The position numbers and the translations under genes are program-made. The notes under the pieces are model-generated. The model was not told where the DNA came from and did not search any database. It saw only the letters and a list, made by a program, of their open reading frames with translations. A DNA stretch of 64,000 nt. It comes from Allium sativum. Its lineage: Eukaryota > Streptophyta > Magnoliopsida > Asparagales > Amaryllidaceae. The stretch covers positions 455,642,310 through 455,706,309 of the forward strand of contig CM060912.1 of NCBI GenBank assembly GCA_030737875.1, in the 5' to 3' direction. The stretch's first letter is position 1, and each line of letters begins with the position of its first letter. Positions 59,030-64,000 of this stretch are shown here, one piece after another.

Positions 59030-62000
59030 AATTATAATTCTATTATTTTTTTAAATAAATAAATTGAATTTTAAAAGGGTATTAAAAGTAACAAGAATTT
59101 CAAGTAATTGAATTGGAATGGATTTGAATCGAAATTGTCTTTGGAATATTTCGATGTTGGATTTCGTGATTATACAGATAGCGTTATGGAAATTTGAAAG
59201 ATATGTATATATATCGTTATTTCCAATACGATATTTGTTGGTCGTAGAATTTGATATTGAATATAAGCCGATATATTTTCTATTCAGAGCTTTGTATTTA
59301 ATATCAAATGTGATTTGGGTTTGTCGTGAATGGTGTCTTCATTAACACTGTTCTTAAGCCCAGTTGAGAAAAAGATTAAATCTTTTTATTTGGATTTAAT
59401 GAGGTATACCAATTAAATAATATTTAATTGGAATTGAATAGGTATGGATTTTTGGGTTTATCGTGAACAGTGTTTTATATAACACTTGTTCTTTAACCCG
59501 ATAATTAATAAAATGTGATTTTGGGTTGTCGTGAACGGTATCTTCAATAATACTGTTCTTAGACCCAAAGGAGTTAAGAAAATCAGAAACTAACTGGAGA
59601 TTAGTTAAGTTGAATGGTTTCTGGGGTATTGATCTGATGTTGGTTTCGGCCTTCGGGGTTAATCCTTAGGGAATTGCTCACTTGCTAATTTACGGTTAGG
59701 GGCCGATTGAAATGTGATGTGATTTTGGGTTTATCGTGAACTGTGTTTTAAATGACACTGATTCTTTAACCCAGTTAAAGATTAAAACTAAGTGGAGTTT
59801 TAATGAACCTTTAATTAGATTGAAAAGATCGAGAATGGAGTATCACCAGTTTTGCTACAGGCGATAGTTAAATCTTTAATTAGATTTGAACGTGAAATGG
59901 CAATTGAATTTACCAATAACACCATGGTGTTAGATATGAAGTATTACCAGCTTTACTTCATGGGATGAATTGGTTGGGATTGGGAAATTAAAACAAATGA
60001 TTACTTTGGTAAGATTTGTTAATCCCGACTAGTTTGAATTAATATTCAAAAGAAGATTAAAGAATAAATTTAAAAGAATTTATCTTTGATAAAATTAATG
60101 GGACCATTTCCCTAAGAATGTGAAATTTAGAAACTAACTGTAGGTTGGCTAAGAAGAATGATTTCCTGGGTATTGATCTGATGCTGGTTTCGGCCTTCGG
60201 GGTTAATATTTGGGGAATTATTCTCTTGTTAATTTACGGTTAGTGGCTGATGAATTGGAATAAGACGTATGTTGTGTTTGTGTAACACTTGTTTATTATA
60301 TACGCGAGTTATTCGAACCGGGTTTATCCCATTCTGGATAACTGATACGACGATAAGTCGAAGATGAAGACGGCGGTTGAAGACCGGAGGTCTTCACGTC
60401 GTTTGGATAATTACTGATGATTTTGATTGGGCCATACACCCAAGAGGAGGAAATCAGTTGGTGATCATCTAGACGTACTTGGTGATCGATGGATATGCGG
60501 GCTACTAGGTGCCTCCGGTTTCGTTCAGACCCAGAACGGACTTGTAAATGGATTGTGTGTCTGACATTGGATTTTAGTCTATGTGATTGATTTCTATTAA
60601 ATATATATGTGTTTGGCGGCGGAGAATTTAATCTCTTGCTTAACGCCCTTCTCTGAGACGTACGAGCTCAGGGGTTATATATTGATGGATATCAAACGCA
60701 TGGAGTGAATTGCCTATGTGGCATGCCTAAGTGGCAAATGATCAAGGCTTCTGTTGAAAAGCAAAGTCTTGTGGTTGATGATCAAAGCACGAACTTTGTG
60801 GCATAGCTTTGTGTAACGTTTAATTCGCGAGTTTCACACCCGGTATGAACCAAAAATGGGAGAAGGACCTCAGGGAGGGCATGCGTTTCTTTCTAGTTAG
60901 AAGTGGTGTTAGTGGTTTTACACGCCCTGACGAGTTTGACTTATGCGGTTGTTGGTTTGTGAGGCGCCTCGGATATATCGGTGACTATGTGAAGCCGATG
61001 GAGTCATTCGTTGGCTCATTTACATCCCATGGGGCGGGGAGACGTACTGTTCAGGCATAATAATCCACTCCGTGTGGACCGGCCCTGACGATCCAAGGGG
61101 CAGTGCGGCTGTTCCTGAAGGGCGGACTAGAGGCTCTCGAATCGGTGAGGACGATCCCTAGCCTCGGTTCATACCATAAATGATAACCCAACTTCCAATA
61201 CGACATCTTGCGGTTTTGATTATATACCTATATATGGAGACATAGTGGTATGGGGCATTCATGCCGCCTATGATTGATATTTATGATTGTATACAAAGTC
61301 AGAAACTAACTGGAAACGAGCTAAGATGGGTGGTTTCTTGAGTATTGATCTGATGTTGGTTTCGGCCTTCGGGGTTAATACTTAGGGAATCATTCTCTTA
61401 CTAATTTGCGGTTGGAGTCTGATTAAGAATCAAAAGATGAAATTTAGTGTATCAAGCATTCTTTGGCTATTATAAGGTAAAAACCCTATCCTATGGCTTG
61501 CGTTGCATTGTGTGATAGGACCTGGGTCTTATAATAGCTTCATTTTTCTTTATTTAGCATTGCGCTGTTTGTTTTATGCACTGGTATTCTTGGGAGGAAA
61601 CCCGTTCCGCATTAGCGGCATGGTCCCTTGATTTACCTAACTTTAAAATGAAGATTTTTAACTGTTTTAGTTCTCACACTAGTCCCATGACTGACCTGGA
61701 GTTTATTGTTTTAACCTAAACTTTGGGTGCCCCTATTTTCGACATGGGCAGCTAGTAGTTTTGGTTTTGCAGATTTATATTCACAGGAACCTAGTTTACA
61801 GCTGGAATAATATCCGGAAAGCTTTGTATCCGTATATCTCCTTCAGTTGTGTATTGTATTATTTTCCGCTGCTATGTAATTTATTGTAATCTCTGATAAT
61901 TTGTGGTGTATATTATTTATTCATACTCTGTATATTCTTGTATTCTGATGGAATTGTTGTAATTAACAATGAAATGTTCTTCCGTCTGCGTTCTGTTTGT

Positions 62001-62056
62001 GGCTTGCTCTCAACTCAATCCGCGATTTCCCGTAAGGGGAATTTTGGGTCGTTTCA

Positions 62057-62061
62057 AGAAC
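62057..62061. repeat. Element D target-site duplication, right copy
   Basis: AGAAC, identical to 47628-47632. Confidence 0.92.
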
Positions 62062-63065
62062 AAAGCACATTGTGAATAGAACACATCCCCAGATGTCATG
62101 TTGATGCATGTTATATGATTTAGGATAACCTATAAGAAAATAAAAATAAACAATCAATGCTCCTTTTTGTTGTTTATGTTCGAAATTGTGATCGAAGATA
62201 TGACATTGTAGAGAAACAGAGGAGGAAGCACAGCTTGCAAAATTTAGACAGACGGCAACTTTATTTAAAGAACTAATGATTCAGTAGACGTTATGTTTCA
62301 TAATTCATGTGTGGAATATTATTAATCCATAATGAGACCGTCAATTTGAAAACTACTAATGGCCTGAGTGGAAAAGGAACATGGAATATTGATCCTCAAG
62401 GGGCGAGATCCTAGATGTTGTCAACGTAATTAGAAAAGTTGTCAAAATAATTAACATTGATCTGGAGTCATTGTAAAAATACATCCATTGTATTTATTGT
62501 CCATTTTCATGCAAAACACAATAGTACTGGAAAACAAAAATTTTCCTTTCATATGTTTGAGCCCTCCATAAAGCTCATTAAGAGAAGAAATGATCATAAT
62601 CAATGCAATAAGCCTCTTAGCTAAGCTAAAGCAATTATGTAAAGTACAGTGGACATAGGGATATTCGACTGGAAGTCTTGATTTTATTTCCTTTAGGAAG
62701 TTTATCATTTTAGTATTTACTACTGCATGCTTAGGCTCAACACCTTTCGATCTAAGCTTAATCACATTGCCTCTCGGCTATACCACTTTTGACCCTATTT
62801 TTATGTCTCCGAAATAAAGTGTGAAGCCTGATATCAACAAAATTATTCATGATGGTCTGGTACTTTATGACAAACCACATCAAGAATCCCATCGGCAATA
62901 GTAAACCACTTTAATCTATTTGCCATCCAAACTCACTCCTTTGCCATCTTTTTTTTTCCAACTAACACTATCGGCAGTAATGCAAATTATGGTACTAATA
63001 CTAGCTTTAAAAAAACTTAGTAATATTAGCATTGACATTACTTAGTGCAAATTATGGTGATATTA
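62062..63065. other. Continuation of CACTA-alpha and/or unassigned spacer
   Basis: By the D target duplication this DNA was contiguous with 46852-47632. A 104-codon minus frame at 62451-62765 (with SKGVEPKHAVVNTKMINFLK) has mixed composition, but I do not recognise it and it has no visible partner exon. No CACTA right terminus is seen here. Confidence 0.4.
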
Positions 63066-63070
63066 GCATA

Positions 63071-63652
63071 TGTTAGAAATTTTATGAATTATTTAAAATA
63101 TGAAATAAGTTTATGATGGCTCTTAGGCTCTTATTTGTGAATAGTCCCACATCACGGGATTATAAGAAAGATGCAAGTATTTATACTTGTTTCTAAGAAG
63201 TCATGTTGGGGCCTTGGGCTCCCAATGCATGCTTTGTTGTGAGGAGGGAGACCATGGATAATGACCAACACACACGCGCGACCGACCGACTCGGCCCGGC
63301 CCGGTATTTTCAGCAGATCCTATTTTTCTTCCTCTGCCCAGTATTTTCGATTAACCCTAATTTCGTCTATATATTATCTTCAGTTGTAGACGAGATTACT
63401 ACAGAAAAAAATACTAATTCTCTCCTCCGCCATTAAAATATTCTTACCGAATTTTTCGAGCAGCTATTAATTTCGAAAGTGCAAATCTGCATTGATTTGT
63501 TGTGCAAAGCAAATCAGTTTTTAAATTTAGAGAGGTTGTTTTATCCTAGAGGGGGCGGCGGAAGTACAAACTGGTTTTGCACCACCGACCAGATCGCCGA
63601 ATCGTCTTCAAGAGAGCGACCTAGTCCGCGACTCATCCATTGTTTCCCAACA
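63071..63652 (+). repeat. Probable copia-type LTR (582 bp)
   Basis: It starts TGTTAGAAATTTTATG and ends TTTCCCAACA. It contains the AGTCCCACATCACGGGATTA promoter-proximal phrase common in plant copia-type LTRs, a TATATATTATC box near 63371 and a GAGGTTGTTTTATCCTAGAG phrase near the end. GCATA (63066-63070) may be its target duplication. The second LTR is beyond the window. Confidence 0.55.
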
Positions 63653-64000
63653 ATTTGAAGACGATTAATGAAACAATGGCTTTGTCTGCTGCCCCATTCA
63701 GTCTCGGCGACCTAATATCAAATCGCACTACTTAAGAACAAATTCAGTCAATTTGATCAGCATCTGGATCCTCGAGCCAGCGGTAGGGGTTGGAGATCTG
63801 GACCCCATGGTAGTTGTCGATGATGATTCATCGCGACAAATGATTGGATAGTGAAGACTGCTCATCAAATTGCAATCGGACAGTTGCATTATTTTCCAAC
63901 AAAGTTCGGCCGCAAGTGGTAGAAGAAGCTGGATAATAAAAAGGAGTAATCACTTGGAGAATCAGACTTCATGAAGGTACATTCTATTAACGAGATTTAT
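63653..64000 (+). mobile_element. Start of the copia-type element's internal region (window end)
   Basis: An ATG at 63676 opens MALSAAPFSLGDLISNRTT and then a stop, so any gag start is broken. No standard TGGTATCAGAGC site follows the LTR; the sequence there is ATTTGAAGACGATTAATG, so the primer may be another tRNA or the site is decayed. Too little is present to assign a lineage. Confidence 0.4.

Larger units (their letters stand above)
47633..62056 (+). mobile_element. Element D: complete giant-LTR non-autonomous retrotransposon (14,424 bp)
   Basis: 5' LTR 47633-54349 (6717 bp), internal region 54350-55385 (1036 bp) and 3' LTR 55386-62056 (6671 bp), flanked by AGAAC on both sides. Both LTRs start TGTAATAACCCGG and end GGGTCGTTTCA. 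A perfect TGGTATCAGAGC primer site and a GGTGGGGGAGAT polypurine tract sit at the proper places. By eye the LTRs differ at a few percent or less of positions, so the insertion is fairly young. There is no gag, protease, reverse transcriptase or integrase. The design is that of a LARD, but with most of its length in the LTRs. Chromovirus-like gypsy parentage is suggested by the primer site and TGTAA-type termini, but no pol confirms it. Confidence 0.95.
55386..62056 (+). repeat. Element D, 3' LTR (6671 bp)
   Basis: Near-identical to 47633-54349 throughout. Differences include a shorter GAATTGAA block, scattered substitutions and longer C-runs in the leader (56312-56322, 56430-56439). AGAAC follows at 62057. 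Confidence 0.95.

Overview
This is nuclear DNA of a flowering plant, probably a eudicot. It is AT-rich and intron-bearing, and consists almost entirely of transposable elements nested inside one another. The evidence for a plant is a BED-finger hAT element, several CACTA elements, LTR elements primed by initiator-Met tRNA, and exons of the plant-specific myosin VIII family. I see no bacterial or organellar genes and no rRNA or tRNA genes.

Layout. (1) 1-8480: a tentative minus-strand host gene. A leader exon without ATG lies at 8240-8480 and a first coding exon runs off the window at 1-73. The intron between them holds a complete 5.3-kb hAT transposon (1199-6500) with matching 8-bp target duplications and a transposase reading frame that is open across its splice sites. 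The same element carries one exon-like MutL/MLH3-type fragment. (2) 8481-10945: AT-rich spacer, a minisatellite, and the start of an old gypsy-type LTR. (3) 10946 to beyond 62062: an old CACTA element (CACTA-alpha) split by two very large LTR elements. Insertion M (minus strand, 11233-46846, duplication TCAAC) lies in its leader, and insertion D (plus strand, 47633-62056, duplication AGAAC) lies further in. (4) Inside M: CACTA-1 (11955-19315, duplication TCT) in the left LTR, and element P (plus strand, from 24464) in the same LTR. The 3' LTR of P is cut by a third, reversed LTR fragment (C, from 36308). A truncated CACTA-2 (about 39511-41190) sits in the right LTR of M. (5) From 63071: the LTR and start of a copia-type element, cut by the window end.

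Two results stand out. CACTA-1 has captured nine consecutive exons of a myosin VIII motor domain (14702-17297). Splice sites and phases all agree and give one uninterrupted 286-codon frame. They lie in the same orientation as a leader exon at the element's right end, so a chimeric transcript is possible. The second is a family of LTR elements (D, P, M, and the more distant C). Where D and P are complete enough to measure, the LTRs are 6.7-6.9 kb and the interval between primer-binding site and polypurine tract is only about 1.04 kb with no recognisable gag or pol. These are extreme LARD-like non-autonomous elements. Their LTRs are full of serial short palindromes.

Most apparent open frames in the LTRs (proline-rich or lysine-rich, 60-190 codons) are chance frames in repetitive DNA. 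The boundaries of D, of CACTA-1 and of the hAT element are firm because terminal sequences and target duplications match. The host gene, the SINE, the CACTA-2 left edge and the copia element are less certain.
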